Assembly: GCF_040732315.1 (NCBI RefSeq)
Contig: NZ_CP160388.1
Location: 842,501-906,500, forward strand
Reading direction: 5' to 3'
DNA from: Oryzisolibacter sp. LB2S
Lineage (GTDB): Bacteria > Pseudomonadota > Gammaproteobacteria > Burkholderiales > Burkholderiaceae_C
DNA length: 64,000 nt
How positions within the stretch are numbered: position 1 is the stretch's first letter; every line of letters begins with the position of its first letter. Under the pieces are notes generated by a model that worked only from the letters and a program-made list of their open reading frames with translations, ran no database searches and was not told the DNA's origin. The translations under genes were made by a program, and so were the position numbers. This document shows, in pieces, positions 10,681-19,139 of the stretch.

Positions 10681-11052
10681 TCATGACTCGGGGGTGAACT
10701 CGGCGTTGAACGCCTGGGCAAACGCCGGGCCGCCGGCCAGCGACAAGGTCACGCTCACCCGTTCGTCGGGTTCAGGCTGGGGCGCAGGCAGCAATTGCCC
10801 CGATTCCGGGTCGTAATGCATGGCGGCGAGCGGCTGTCCCTCGCGTTCGCATTGCAGGTCATAGTCCCACAGACCGCCGGATTCCACGGGGCCGCGCAAG
10901 GGGCCGAACTGCGCGTGCGCCCACGCGAGCAGGGCGCTGACCTCGCCCAGCAACTGTGGCAGGCGCGAGGCGGGCACGCTGGCCACCGCGTCCCAGGTCG
11001 AGGTGGCTTCCATGTCCTCGCTATAGTCAAAATCCAGAAAGTGCAGGCGCAT
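10681..11052 (-). CDS. Conserved hypothetical protein (acidic, 123 aa)
   Basis: The protein starts MRLHFLDFDYSEDMEATSTW and seems to be a small cytoplasmic protein typical of Comamonadaceae; I cannot assign a function. It contains a tryptophan-bearing central segment (LLAWAHAQFGPLRGPVESGG) and a Pro/Glu linker before a C-terminal beta-rich stretch. The start at 11052 is preferred to an upstream in-frame codon at 11142, which would run into the divergent ABC gene. Only 12 bp separate this start from that of the ABC gene on the other strand, so the promoters must overlap the opposite coding regions. Confidence 0.7.
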   Translation of the reverse strand: MRLHFLDFDYSEDMEATSTWDAVASVPASRLPQLLGEVSALLAWAHAQFGPLRGPVESGGLWDYDLQCEREGQPLAAMHYDPESGQLLPAPQPEPDERVSVTLSLAGGPAFAQAFNAEFTPES

Positions 11053-11064
11053 GAGGGAGAGCCA

Positions 11065-11724
11065 ATGTCTGTGAATCAACGATCGCCGGGCCATGCCGAC
11101 TTGGCTGCCGCGCTGGAGCTGAGGCAACTGCGGTTCGGTCATGGCGGCGCGCCCCTGTTCGCGGGGCTGACGGCCGATTTTCCCACCGGCCTGTCACTGA
11201 TCCTGGGTGGCGATGGCGCGGGAAAGACGAGTCTGCTGCGCCTGATCGCAGGCGATGTCCGCCCCGAGTCGGGGCAGGTGCTTTTCCACGGTGTCGGTGC
11301 CGAAGAGCGTCCTCAGGACCATCGCGCCCAGGTGTTCTGGCGTGATCCGCGTGCGCCCTGGCCGGAAGGCATGACGCCGTTGGTGTGGATGGAGGATTGC
11401 CGGCGCGCCCATGCAGCGTGGTCGGAGCGGGAATGGGACAGCCATGTTGCCGGCTTTGGGCTCGAGCCCCATCTGCACAAGGCCATGTCGCAGCTGTCCA
11501 CGGGCAGTCAGCGCAAGGTGCTGCTGGCCGCGGCCCTGGCCAGTGGCGCGCCGCTGACGCTGATCGACGAGCCCGTCGCTGCGCTCGACAGAAGCTCCAT
11601 CGCCTATCTGACGGCAGCCCTTCGCGCCGAGGCCGAGCTGCCGGGCGAGCCGCGGCGCCTGCTCATCGTGGCCCACTACGAGGCATTCGGTGACCTGCCC
11701 TGGCGCCGGACGCTGGCCCTGTAG
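11065..11724 (+). CDS. ABC transporter ATP-binding protein (orphan, CcmA-like size)
   Basis: A 219-aa single ATPase domain with Walker A (GGDGAGKTS), a signature-like LSTGSQRKV in place of the canonical LSGGQ, and Walker B (LTLIDEP). No permease or binding protein gene lies next to it, so the substrate is unknown; the short size and loose signature resemble the CcmA/haem-exporter group, but no ccm genes are visible. The ATG at 11065 is preceded by a GGGAGA ribosome site; the open frame extends further upstream but antisense to the neighbour. Confidence 0.75.
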   Translation: MSVNQRSPGHADLAAALELRQLRFGHGGAPLFAGLTADFPTGLSLILGGDGAGKTSLLRLIAGDVRPESGQVLFHGVGAEERPQDHRAQVFWRDPRAPWPEGMTPLVWMEDCRRAHAAWSEREWDSHVAGFGLEPHLHKAMSQLSTGSQRKVLLAAALASGAPLTLIDEPVAALDRSSIAYLTAALRAEAELPGEPRRLLIVAHYEAFGDLPWRRTLAL

Positions 11725-11730
11725 GGCAGG

Positions 11731-11751
11731 GCGCACCGCGCGCGGGTGCGC
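11731..11751. terminator. Possible bidirectional hairpin between convergent genes
   Basis: GCGCACC and GGTGCGC form a 7-bp GC-rich stem with a 7-nt loop between the ends of the ABC ATPase gene and gdhA. No T-run follows, so it may slow or stop transcription only weakly. Confidence 0.35.
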
Positions 11752-11769
11752 GCAGTGCAAGGGGCAGGA

Positions 11770-13113
11770 TCAGACCACGCCCTGGGCCAGCATGGCGTCG
11801 GCCACCTTGACGAAGCCGGCGATGTTGGCGCCGTCGATGTAGCTCACGCTGCCGTCGGCACGCTTGCCATGCTGCAGGCAGGCGCCATGGATGCTCTTCA
11901 TGATCTGCAGCAGGCGTGCGTCAACCTCCTCGCGCGGCCAGGACAGGCGCAGGGCGTTCTGGCTCATCTCCAGGCCCGAGGTGGCGACGCCGCCGGCGTT
12001 GCTTGCCTTGCCGGGCGCATACAGAACGCCCGCCGTCTCGAAGGCCTTGGCCGCCTCGTTGGTCGAAGGCATGTTGGCGCCCTCGGCCACGCACTGCACG
12101 CCGTTGGCGATCAGTGTGCGCGCGTCCTGCTCGTTGAGCTCGTTCTGCGTGGCGCTCGGCAGTGCCACGTCGACGGGGATATGCCAGGGCGTCTTGCCGG
12201 GCAGGAACTCGGCGCCCACCTTGGCGGCGTAGTCGTTCACGCGGCCGTAGAGGTGGTTCTTCACGTCCATCAGGATGGCGAGCTTTTCCGGCGTGAAGCC
12301 CGCCGGGTCGTACACCGTGCCAGAGGAGTCGGACACCGTGACCACCTTGGCGCCGAGCTGCATGGCCTTTTCCACCGAATACTGGGCCACGTTGCCCGAG
12401 CCGGAGACGGAAACGGTCTTGCCCTCCAGGCCCTGGCCGCGCGTGGCCAGCATTTCCTGGGCGAAGTACACGCAGCCGTAGCCCGTGGCCTCGGGGCGGA
12501 TCAGCGAGCCGCCGAACGACAGGCCCTTGCCCGTGAACACGCTGGCGGAGTTGTTCGCGAGCTTCTTGTACATGCCGGCCATGAAGCCGACCTCACGCCC
12601 GCCCACGCCAATGTCGCCCGCGGGCACGTCGGTGTCGGGGCCGACATGGCGGAACAGCTCGGTCACGAAGGCCTGGCAGAAGCGCATGACCTCGGTCGGG
12701 CTCTTGCCCTTGGGGTCGAAGTCCGAGCCGCCCTTGCCGCCGCCCATGGGCAGGGTGGTCAGCGCGTTCTTGAAGGTCTGCTCGAAAGCCAGGAACTTGA
12801 GCACCGACAGATTCACCGAGGGGTGGAAGCGAATGCCGCCCTTGAACGGCCCGACGGCCATGTTGTGCTGGATGCGGTAGCCGCGGTTGACATGCACGTT
12901 GCCATGGTCGTCGAACCAGGACACGCGGAACATGATCACGCGCTCGGGCTCGACCAGACGTTCGAGCAGGCCCTGTTCGGCGTAGCGTGGGTGCTTCTCG
13001 ATGAACGGCCACAGGCTTTCCATGACCTCGGTCACGGCCTGCAGGAATTCAGGCTGACCGGGGTTGCGCTGGGCGAGCTGTTCCAGGAATTGGCCCACGG
13101 ATTGGTACTTCAT
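11770..13113 (-). CDS. gdhA: NADP-specific glutamate dehydrogenase
   Basis: Catalyses reductive amination of 2-oxoglutarate to glutamate using NADPH, for ammonium assimilation in the cytoplasm. The 447-aa length is normal for the hexameric bacterial enzyme. The catalytic Lys lies in the [16 protein letters not shown] segment, and the dinucleotide-binding loop is [13 protein letters not shown]. The ATG at 13113 ([19 protein letters not shown]) gives the family N-terminus; the frame stays open 34 codons upstream without matching the family. The gene is transcribed divergently from the glycerophosphodiesterase gene across a 246-bp intergenic region. Confidence 0.96.
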   Translation of the reverse strand: MKYQSVGQFLEQLAQRNPGQPEFLQAVTEVMESLWPFIEKHPRYAEQGLLERLVEPERVIMFRVSWFDDHGNVHVNRGYRIQHNMAVGPFKGGIRFHPSVNLSVLKFLAFEQTFKNALTTLPMGGGKGGSDFDPKGKSPTEVMRFCQAFVTELFRHVGPDTDVPAGDIGVGGREVGFMAGMYKKLANNSASVFTGKGLSFGGSLIRPEATGYGCVYFAQEMLATRGQGLEGKTVSVSGSGNVAQYSVEKAMQLGAKVVTVSDSSGTVYDPAGFTPEKLAILMDVKNHLYGRVNDYAAKVGAEFLPGKTPWHIPVDVALPSATQNELNEQDARTLIANGVQCVAEGANMPSTNEAAKAFETAGVLYAPGKASNAGGVATSGLEMSQNALRLSWPREEVDARLLQIMKSIHGACLQHGKRADGSVSYIDGANIAGFVKVADAMLAQGVV

Positions 13114-13359
13114 AAACGATCTTTCAACAGGGAAAACGAGGAAGGCGGGACGCATGCTGCGGTGCGGCACGCGATTATGCCAAAAAAGCATGCCGCTATG
13201 CACCAAATTGGGCATTGCGCCTCACAAGCGGGCACAGGTTTTCCTTGCATGCACTGTCGCCGTGCGTTTTGTTGCCCTCAAATGGGGCGAATGACCGTCT
13301 TGTGGCTGTCACATGGCCATGTCACATTGAGCGTTTCAATCAGACTGGAGAAGCAAACC

Positions 13360-14529
13360 ATGCAGGCGACGGGTATCAAGGCGATGGCGGTCTCGCTGCT
13401 GGCCGTGGCGGCGCTGGCCGCGTGCGGCGGCAGCGATGGAGAGTCCTACCCCACGCTCGACGGCAGCAAGCCGCTGGTGATCGGGCACCGCGGCGCAAGC
13501 GGCTATCTGCCCGACCACACGCTGGAGGGCTACAAGAAGGCCATCGAACTCGGCGCCGACTTCATCGAGCCCGATCTGGTGGCCACCAAGGACGGCGTGC
13601 TGGTGGCGCGCCACGAGCCCAACATCACCAGCACCACCGACGTGGCCCAGCGACCCGAATTTGCCAGCCGCAAAACGAAAAAGGTGGTCGATGGCGTGGA
13701 GGAGGAGGGCTGGTTTGCCTCCGACTTCACGCTGGCCGAGCTCAAGACCCTGCGCGCCGTCCAGCCCATGGCCGAGCGTGACCAAAGCCACAACGGCAAG
13801 TACCAGGTGCCCACCCTCGAGGAGGTGATCGACCTGGCCCAGCAGGAGGGCAAGCGCCTGGGCCGCACGATCGGCGTCTACCCCGAGACCAAGCACCCCA
13901 CCTACCATGCCAACCTGGGCCTGCCGCTGGAAGACCGGCTGCTTGCCATCCTCAAGGCCTACGGCTACACCAGCAAGACGTCTCCGGTGATCGTGCAGTC
14001 GTTTGAGGTGTCCAACCTCAAGTACCTGCGCAGCAAGACCCAGGTGCGTCTGGTGCAGCTGGTGGACGCCTACGACGTGAACCCCGACGGCAGCATGGAC
14101 CTGACAGCACCCTACGACAAACCCTACGACTTTGCCGTGGCCGGTGACGCGCGCACCTTTGCCAGCCTGCTCACGCCCGAGGGTTTGAAAGAGGTCAAGA
14201 CCTACGCCGACGGCATAGGCCCGTGGAAGCCGTACCTGATCCCGTCCAAGCAGGTGGATGCCAACAACGACGGCAAGCCCGACGACCTCAACGGCGACGG
14301 CAGGATCGACGAGCGCGACCGCGTGATGATGGCCGCCACCGACGTGGTCAAGAACGCCCATGCCGTGGGGCTCATGGTGCACCCCTACACCTTCCGCAGC
14401 GAGGCGCGGCGCCTGGCCTCCAGCTTCCGTGGCGACCCCAAGGCCGAGTACCGGCTGTTCTACGAGCTGGGGGTGGACGGCGTGTTCGCCGACTTCCCCG
14501 ATCACGCCAAGGCCGCGCGCGACGACTGA
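13360..14529 (+). CDS. Glycerophosphodiester phosphodiesterase lipoprotein (GlpQ-like)
   Basis: Periplasmic enzyme that hydrolyses glycerophosphodiesters to glycerol-3-phosphate and an alcohol. The protein has 389 aa, a lipoprotein signal with lipobox ALAAC (Cys22), and the GDPD signature [18 protein letters not shown] (catalytic His43) followed by [20 protein letters not shown] with the metal-binding Glu and Asp. Near residues 315-335 it carries two calcium-loop-like repeats ([20 protein letters not shown]), unusual for the family. The C-terminus [12 protein letters not shown] is the expected GDPD end. The stop is 3 bp from the convergent mutL stop. A much longer open frame runs upstream but is only the antisense of gdhA. 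Confidence 0.9.
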   Translation: MQATGIKAMAVSLLAVAALAACGGSDGESYPTLDGSKPLVIGHRGASGYLPDHTLEGYKKAIELGADFIEPDLVATKDGVLVARHEPNITSTTDVAQRPEFASRKTKKVVDGVEEEGWFASDFTLAELKTLRAVQPMAERDQSHNGKYQVPTLEEVIDLAQQEGKRLGRTIGVYPETKHPTYHANLGLPLEDRLLAILKAYGYTSKTSPVIVQSFEVSNLKYLRSKTQVRLVQLVDAYDVNPDGSMDLTAPYDKPYDFAVAGDARTFASLLTPEGLKEVKTYADGIGPWKPYLIPSKQVDANNDGKPDDLNGDGRIDERDRVMMAATDVVKNAHAVGLMVHPYTFRSEARRLASSFRGDPKAEYRLFYELGVDGVFADFPDHAKAARDD

Positions 14530-14532
14530 GCC

Positions 14533-16473
14533 TCAGCGTCCGCGCAGGAACAGCGCGTCCAGCTCCTTCATCGTGAGCTGGCGCCAGGTGGGGCGGCCGT
14601 GGTTGCACTGGTCGGAGCGCTCGGTGACCTCCATCTGGCGCAGCAGGGCGTTCATCTCGTCGATGGTCAGGCGGCGGTTGGCGCGCACCGCGCCATGGCA
14701 GGCCATGGTGGCCAGGATCTCATTGCGCGCGCGCTGCACCACGGTGCTGGCGTCATGCTGGCCCAGCTCGGCCAGCACGCTGCGCGCAAGCTCCACCGGG
14801 TCACCCTGGGCGAGCGGGGTGGGCACGGCGCGCACGGCCAGGGTGCGAGGCGAGAACGGCACGACCTCCAGCCCCAGCAGGGCCAGCGTGTCGGCATGGG
14901 CCTCGGCCGTCGCCACCTCCTCGGGCGTGGCGGCGAAGGTGGCGGGGATCAACAGGGGCTGGCTGGCGATGCGCGCGCCCTGGTCCACCTGGGCCTTGAG
15001 GCGCTCGTAGACGATGCGCTCGTGCGCCGCGTGCATGTCCACGATGACCATGCCCTGGGCGCTCTCGGCCAGGATGTACACGCCGTGGATCTGCGCCACG
15101 GCACGGCCCAGCGGCCAGTTGGTGTCTGCTGGTGGCGCGGCGGGGGCATTGCCGCTGGCGGTGGCGGCGGCGACGACAGGCATTGCCGCGCGCGGCATGA
15201 CGTCCGTGGCGGGTGCCGGGGGCTGCGCGGGAGTCGTCGGCGCGCCCCACAGCGCCTGCAGGTCGGATACCTTGTGGCCCGCACGCTCATCAAATTTGAT
15301 AGCTGTTTGCGCTTGCCATATGGGCGTTTGATGCAATTTTTTTTCTGAATCACCCGCCAGTGAAGCGGCAGGCGCTACAGAAACAGATGCAAGCGCCTGC
15401 GCGCGCGGCGCGGCCAGGGCGTTCTCCACGGCGTGGCGCACGGCCTGGTGCACCTCGCGGCTGTCGCGAAAGCGCACCTCGATCTTGGTCGGGTGCACGT
15501 TCACGTCCACGCGCTGCGGGTCGATCTGCACGTAGAGCGCGTACACGGGCTGCTTCTGGCCGTGCAGCACGTCCTCGTAGGCGCTGCGCGCGGCGTGCGT
15601 CAGCACCTTGTCGCGCACGAAGCGGCCGTTGACGTAGCAGAACTGCTGGTCGGCGCGCGAGCGCGCGGCGTCCGGCAGGCCCGCGCGGCCCGTGACGGTG
15701 ACGGCGCCCAGGCGCAGCTGGACGGGCAGCGAGTTGGCGATGAAGTCCTCGCCCAGCACGTCGGCCAGGCGCCGCTCGAGTGCCTGCTGCTGCGCGGCCT
15801 CGTCGGCATCCGGGGCCAGCGTGGCGCGCCACTGCTCGACCAGCTTGCCCTCATGCCAGATGGCAAAGCCCACGTCGGGCCGCGCGAGCGCGTGGCGGCG
15901 CACGGCCTCCACGCAGTGGGCGAGCTCGGTGGCGTCGCTCTTCAGGAACTTGCGCCGCGCGGGGGTGGAGAAGAACAGCTCCTTGACCTCCACGGTCGTG
16001 CCTCGGCTGCGCGCCGCGGGGCGCAGCTCGCCGCTGCGCGCGTCGAGCATGAAGGCGCTGGCCTGCTCCGCGGTGCGCGAGAGCAGCGCCATCTCGGACA
16101 CCGAGGCGATGGCGGCCAGCGCCTCGCCGCGAAAGCCCATGGTGGCGACCGATTCGAGGTCGTGCAGGTTGCTGATCTTGCTCGTGGCGTGGCGGCGCAG
16201 CGCCACGGGCAGCTCGGTCTGCGGGATGCCCTGGCCGTCGTCCTCGACGGCAATCAGGCGCACACCGCCGGCCAGCAGGCGCACGGTGATCTGGCTGGCG
16301 CCTGCGTCCAGCGCGTTGTCCACCAGCTCGCGCACGGCCGATGCCGGGCGCTCCACCACCTCGCCCGCGGCGATCTGGCTGATCAGCTCATCGGGCAGGT
16401 CGCGTATCGGGCGGCGTGGCGCGGCGGTGGGGGAGGCCGAGGAGGCGGGGGAGTCGGGGGGGGGAGCGGTCAC
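14533..16473 (-). CDS. mutL: DNA mismatch repair protein MutL
   Basis: ATP-driven coordinator of mismatch repair that couples MutS to downstream nuclease activity. The 646-aa protein has the GHKL ATPase motifs near the N-terminus: AGEVVERPASAVRELVDNA (Glu/Asn of motif I), DDGQGI, and TMGFRGEALAAIASV. The C-terminal domain contains DMHAAHERIVYE, which fits the DQHAxxExxxxE metal-site pattern of endonuclease-type MutL, and later ACHGAVR and CNHGRPT. The linker between the two domains (about residues 375-395) is encoded by a copy of the interspersed repeat described separately (SEKKLHQTPIWQAQTAIKF). The start is followed by a Pro/Ser-rich stretch before the first motif. Confidence 0.95.
   Translation of the reverse strand: MTAPPPDSPASSASPTAAPRRPIRDLPDELISQIAAGEVVERPASAVRELVDNALDAGASQITVRLLAGGVRLIAVEDDGQGIPQTELPVALRRHATSKISNLHDLESVATMGFRGEALAAIASVSEMALLSRTAEQASAFMLDARSGELRPAARSRGTTVEVKELFFSTPARRKFLKSDATELAHCVEAVRRHALARPDVGFAIWHEGKLVEQWRATLAPDADEAAQQQALERRLADVLGEDFIANSLPVQLRLGAVTVTGRAGLPDAARSRADQQFCYVNGRFVRDKVLTHAARSAYEDVLHGQKQPVYALYVQIDPQRVDVNVHPTKIEVRFRDSREVHQAVRHAVENALAAPRAQALASVSVAPAASLAGDSEKKLHQTPIWQAQTAIKFDERAGHKVSDLQALWGAPTTPAQPPAPATDVMPRAAMPVVAAATASGNAPAAPPADTNWPLGRAVAQIHGVYILAESAQGMVIVDMHAAHERIVYERLKAQVDQGARIASQPLLIPATFAATPEEVATAEAHADTLALLGLEVVPFSPRTLAVRAVPTPLAQGDPVELARSVLAELGQHDASTVVQRARNEILATMACHGAVRANRRLTIDEMNALLRQMEVTERSDQCNHGRPTWRQLTMKELDALFLRGR
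15290..15350. repeat. Interspersed palindromic repeat inside mutL
   Basis: About 60 bp, markedly AT-richer than the surrounding mutL, containing GATAGCTGTTTGCGCTTG and a partner half GGGCGTTTGATGCAA, then a run of T. It matches the pattern of the copies at 29187, 36641, 41537, 43236 and 46676 (AGCT near an arm GCGCTTG and a facing CAAGCGC/CGTTTGA). It stays in frame and encodes part of the non-conserved linker. Confidence 0.7.
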
Positions 16474-16521
16474 GCGGCGATTGTAGGTGCCGGCCCCGTG
16501 GACTCCATGGCCTCATGGGTC

Positions 16522-16785
16522 TCAGTGACGGTGATGGCGGCGCGGGCCGCGGTCGTTGCTCTTGCCGACCTCGTTGCCGATCAGGGCGCCGGCGGCCGCG
16601 CCGCCCACGGTGCCCAGCGTCGAGCCGAACACGGCATTGCCCACCAGGCCACCGGCCACGGCGCCCACGCCCGTGCCGATCTGGGCATTGCTCGGGCGAT
16701 GGGCGCAGCCGCCCAGTGCCAGGGCGCCCAGCAGTGCGGCGGCAATGCCCAGGGCGCGGACGGAGAAGGTGCGATGCAGAATCAT
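16522..16785 (-). CDS. Glycine-zipper 2TM-domain lipoprotein
   Basis: Small (87 aa) outer-membrane-type lipoprotein: signal peptide with lipobox ALGGC, then a glycine-zipper region (GTGVGAVAGGLVGNAVFG and GTVGGAAAGALIGNEVG) as in SlyB/OsmB-like proteins, then a basic His-rich tail (RGPRRHHRH). The function of such proteins is poorly known; envelope stress or membrane integrity is suspected. Two ATGs are possible. An AAGGA ribosome site touches the upstream ATG at 16794 directly but sits 9 bp before the ATG at 16785, so the latter is chosen. Confidence 0.8.
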   Translation of the reverse strand: MILHRTFSVRALGIAAALLGALALGGCAHRPSNAQIGTGVGAVAGGLVGNAVFGSTLGTVGGAAAGALIGNEVGKSNDRGPRRHHRH

Positions 16786-17013
16786 GAAACACATTCCTTA
16801 GTAGTGGGTATGGGGAGGCGCGCCCGGTACAGTGGTGCGCATGCCTGCACTGTGCAGGCAGGGCGTGAAGTGTGTACGGCCGTTCGGTAGCCAAATGCGA
16901 ACAAGTGTGTGAAATTGCCAGCGGCCACCGGTGACGATGGTCGACTGTCGGCGGCCGCCATGGCGTCGCGGGTACAGTACGCGCCGCAACCCGACAACCA
17001 AGAGACCCGGCCC

Positions 17014-17658
17014 GTGGACATCATTGCGTTTCTGATCGATTTCATCCTGCATGTGGACAAGCACCTGGAGGCCTTCGTGGCCAGCTATGGGGCCTGGGTC
17101 TATGCGCTCCTGTTTCTCATCGTCTTCGTCGAGACCGGTGTGGTCGTCATGCCGTTTCTGCCAGGTGATTCGCTGCTGTTCATCGTCGGTGCGCTCAGCG
17201 GTGCGGGGCTCCTGAACTTTCCGCTCGCCTGTGCGCTGCTGCTCGCAGCCGCCATCCTGGGCGACCAGTGCAACTACCAGATAGGGCGCTACTTCGGCCC
17301 CAAGGTGTTCCAGTGGGAGAACTCGCGCTGGTTCAACAAGAAGGCCTTCGACCAGGCGCATGCGTTCTACGAGCGCTACGGCGGCATCACCATCGTGCTC
17401 GCGCGCTTCATGCCCTTCATCCGCACCTTCGCGCCCTTCGTGGGCGGCGTGGCTGCCATGAGCCGCGCCAAGTTCACGGCCTACAACGTCGCGGGCGCCG
17501 TGATCTGGGTGCTGGGCATCGCCACGGCCGGTTACTTCTTCGGCAACCTGCCCTGGGTGCGCCAGCACCTGGAGAAGATCATCTGGGGCCTGATCCTGGT
17601 GCCGGGGCTGATCGCCATCTTCGGCGCCTGGCGCGCGGGGCGGCAGCAGGCGGCCTGA
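17014..17658 (+). CDS. DedA family membrane protein
   Basis: Integral membrane protein of the DedA/SNARE-associated (VTT) family, thought to move lipids such as undecaprenyl phosphate or phospholipids across the inner membrane. The 214-aa length is typical. Family features are ETGVVVMPFLPGDSLLFIVG (the acidic and FLPGD motif), GDQCNYQIGRYFG and FMPFIRTFAPFVGGVAAM (the conserved Arg). The start is a GTG at 17014, giving the VDIIAFLIDFILHVDKHLE N-terminus with AAGAGA upstream; the ATG-free extension further upstream reads as non-coding. Confidence 0.9.
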   Translation: MDIIAFLIDFILHVDKHLEAFVASYGAWVYALLFLIVFVETGVVVMPFLPGDSLLFIVGALSGAGLLNFPLACALLLAAAILGDQCNYQIGRYFGPKVFQWENSRWFNKKAFDQAHAFYERYGGITIVLARFMPFIRTFAPFVGGVAAMSRAKFTAYNVAGAVIWVLGIATAGYFFGNLPWVRQHLEKIIWGLILVPGLIAIFGAWRAGRQQAA

Positions 17659-17848
17659 AGGCGTTGCTGCCCAATACCCCAATATCTGTACCCCCCGTCA
17701 TTCCCGCGAACGCGGGAATCCACGGTTGTTGGGGGCGTGCATGGATCCCCGCCTTCGCGGGGATGACGGGGGAGGGGACGGGCTGGGGACGACGGTGCGG
17801 GGGATGCGTGAGAAGTGATGCAGGGGGGCGACAGCAGGCGGCCTGAAG
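17644..17848. repeat. 17-bp direct repeat flanking a REP-like region
   Basis: CAGCAGGCGGCCTGAAG occurs at 17644-17660, covering the last codons and stop of the DedA gene, and again at 17832-17848, just after the guanine deaminase stop. The palindromic element at 17692-17771 lies between the two copies. This could be the trace of a local duplication or of an insertion that copied its target. Confidence 0.6.
17692..17771. repeat. REP-like inverted-repeat element
   Basis: Two long arms face each other: CCCCCGTCATTCCCGCG... ends at 17722, and ...CGCGGGGATGACGGGG starts at 17742. Each arm also has its own internal hairpin (CCCGCGAACGCGGG; CCCCGCCTTCGCGGGG). This type of element is widespread in intergenic regions of proteobacteria. 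It sits between the convergent DedA and guanine deaminase genes, where it can act as an end-of-transcript structure. Confidence 0.85.
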
Positions 17849-17849
17849 C

Positions 17850-19136
17850 TCATGCCGTGACGGTGCGCTCCACGAGCCGGTCGTCACCGAGCACGATGAG
17901 GGCAAACAGCAGTTCCTCCAGGTTGCCGGCCTGCGCCGTCTTGCGCGCCAGCAGCGGTGTGGCCTGGGGATTGAGGATCACGAAGTCGGCCTCGGTGCCG
18001 TCCTGCAGCGTGCCCATCGTGCCGGCGAGGCCGAGCGCGCGCGCCGCGCCGCCCGTGTGCTGCCACCAGAGGTTGGAGGGCGCGAGGCTCAGTCCGGTCT
18101 TGCTCTGCCCCTCGCGGCCCACGTAGTAGGCGGCGAGCATGGTGTGAAACGGCGAGAAGCTCGTGCCGCCGCCCACGTCGCTGGCCAGGCCGTGCAGCAT
18201 GTCGTGGCGCTGCGCCGCCGCATAGTCGAAGAAGCCGCTACCGAGGAACAGGTTGCTTGTCGGGCTCACGGCGGCGGCCGTGCCGGTCTCGTGCATCAGC
18301 CGGCGGTCGGCCTCGTCCAGGTAGATGCAATGCGCGTACACGGCGCGCGGGCGCAGCAGGCCGAAGCGCCGGTAGACGTCGAGGTAGGAGCGTGCCTCGG
18401 GGTAGAGCTCGCGCACCCAGCGTACCTCGTCCCGGTTTTCGGCCACATGTGACTGTATCCAGGTCGTGGGGTGGCGCCGCGCGAGCTCGGCCGCGCCCAG
18501 CATCTGGGCGTCCGAGCAGGAGGGCGCAAAGCGCGGCGTGATCGCATAGCCCAGGCGGCCCTGGCCATGCCAGCGTGCAATCAGCGCCTCGGTGTCGATC
18601 AGGCTCTGCTCGGTGGCGTCGCGCACGCCGTCGGGGCTGTGGCGGTCCTGCAGCACCTTGCCGCCGATCATGCGCAGGCCGCGCCGCCGGGCCTCGGCAA
18701 AGAAGGCCTCGGCCGATGCCGGGTGCGAGGTGGCAAAGGTCAGCGCCGTGGTCACGCCGTGGCGTGCGAGCTCGTCAAAGAAAAAGCGCGCCACCTCGGC
18801 CGCATGGGCCGGGTCGGCAAAGCGCGATTCGGCGGGAAAGGTGTAGTTCTCCAGCCAGGGCAGCAGGCCGTCGGCGGGCGAGCCGATGACATCGAGCTGC
18901 GGGTAGTGCACATGCATGTCGACGAAGCCGGGCGCAATCAGCCGGCCGGGCAGATGCTCGACCGCCAGCCCCGGATGGCGCGCGGCCACGGCGTCATGTG
19001 CGCCCGCATCGACGACGCGGCGCACACCGTCCGCGCCCTGGGCCGTGATCAGCAGGCCGTCGCTGTCGTACAGCGGCCGGCCCGCGCCATCGAAGCGCAG
19101 CAGCTGTGCGCGCCAGGCTTGCATCGACGTGGACAT
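17850..19136 (-). CDS. guaD: Guanine deaminase
   Basis: Converts guanine to xanthine plus ammonia in purine catabolism; zinc enzyme of the amidohydrolase superfamily. The 428-aa protein shows the metal-binding FVDMHVHYPQLDVIGSP, then QSHVAENRDEV and AHCIYLDEADRRL with further metal and base ligands. The C-terminal segment DGTEADFVILNPQATPLLARK is typical. It is the last gene of the xdhA-xdhB-regulator-permease-guaD cluster; xanthine made here is the substrate of the xanthine dehydrogenase encoded upstream. It lies 3 bp after the permease gene. Confidence 0.93.
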   Translation of the reverse strand: MSTSMQAWRAQLLRFDGAGRPLYDSDGLLITAQGADGVRRVVDAGAHDAVAARHPGLAVEHLPGRLIAPGFVDMHVHYPQLDVIGSPADGLLPWLENYTFPAESRFADPAHAAEVARFFFDELARHGVTTALTFATSHPASAEAFFAEARRRGLRMIGGKVLQDRHSPDGVRDATEQSLIDTEALIARWHGQGRLGYAITPRFAPSCSDAQMLGAAELARRHPTTWIQSHVAENRDEVRWVRELYPEARSYLDVYRRFGLLRPRAVYAHCIYLDEADRRLMHETGTAAAVSPTSNLFLGSGFFDYAAAQRHDMLHGLASDVGGGTSFSPFHTMLAAYYVGREGQSKTGLSLAPSNLWWQHTGGAARALGLAGTMGTLQDGTEADFVILNPQATPLLARKTAQAGNLEELLFALIVLGDDRLVERTVTA

Positions 19137-19139
19137 GGC

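Noticed and set aside
11746..13359. A very long plus-strand open frame leading into the glycerophosphodiesterase
   Set aside because: It is antisense to gdhA and reads as low-complexity His/Ala-rich protein, a shadow of GC-rich codon use; the true start with a lipoprotein signal is at 13360.
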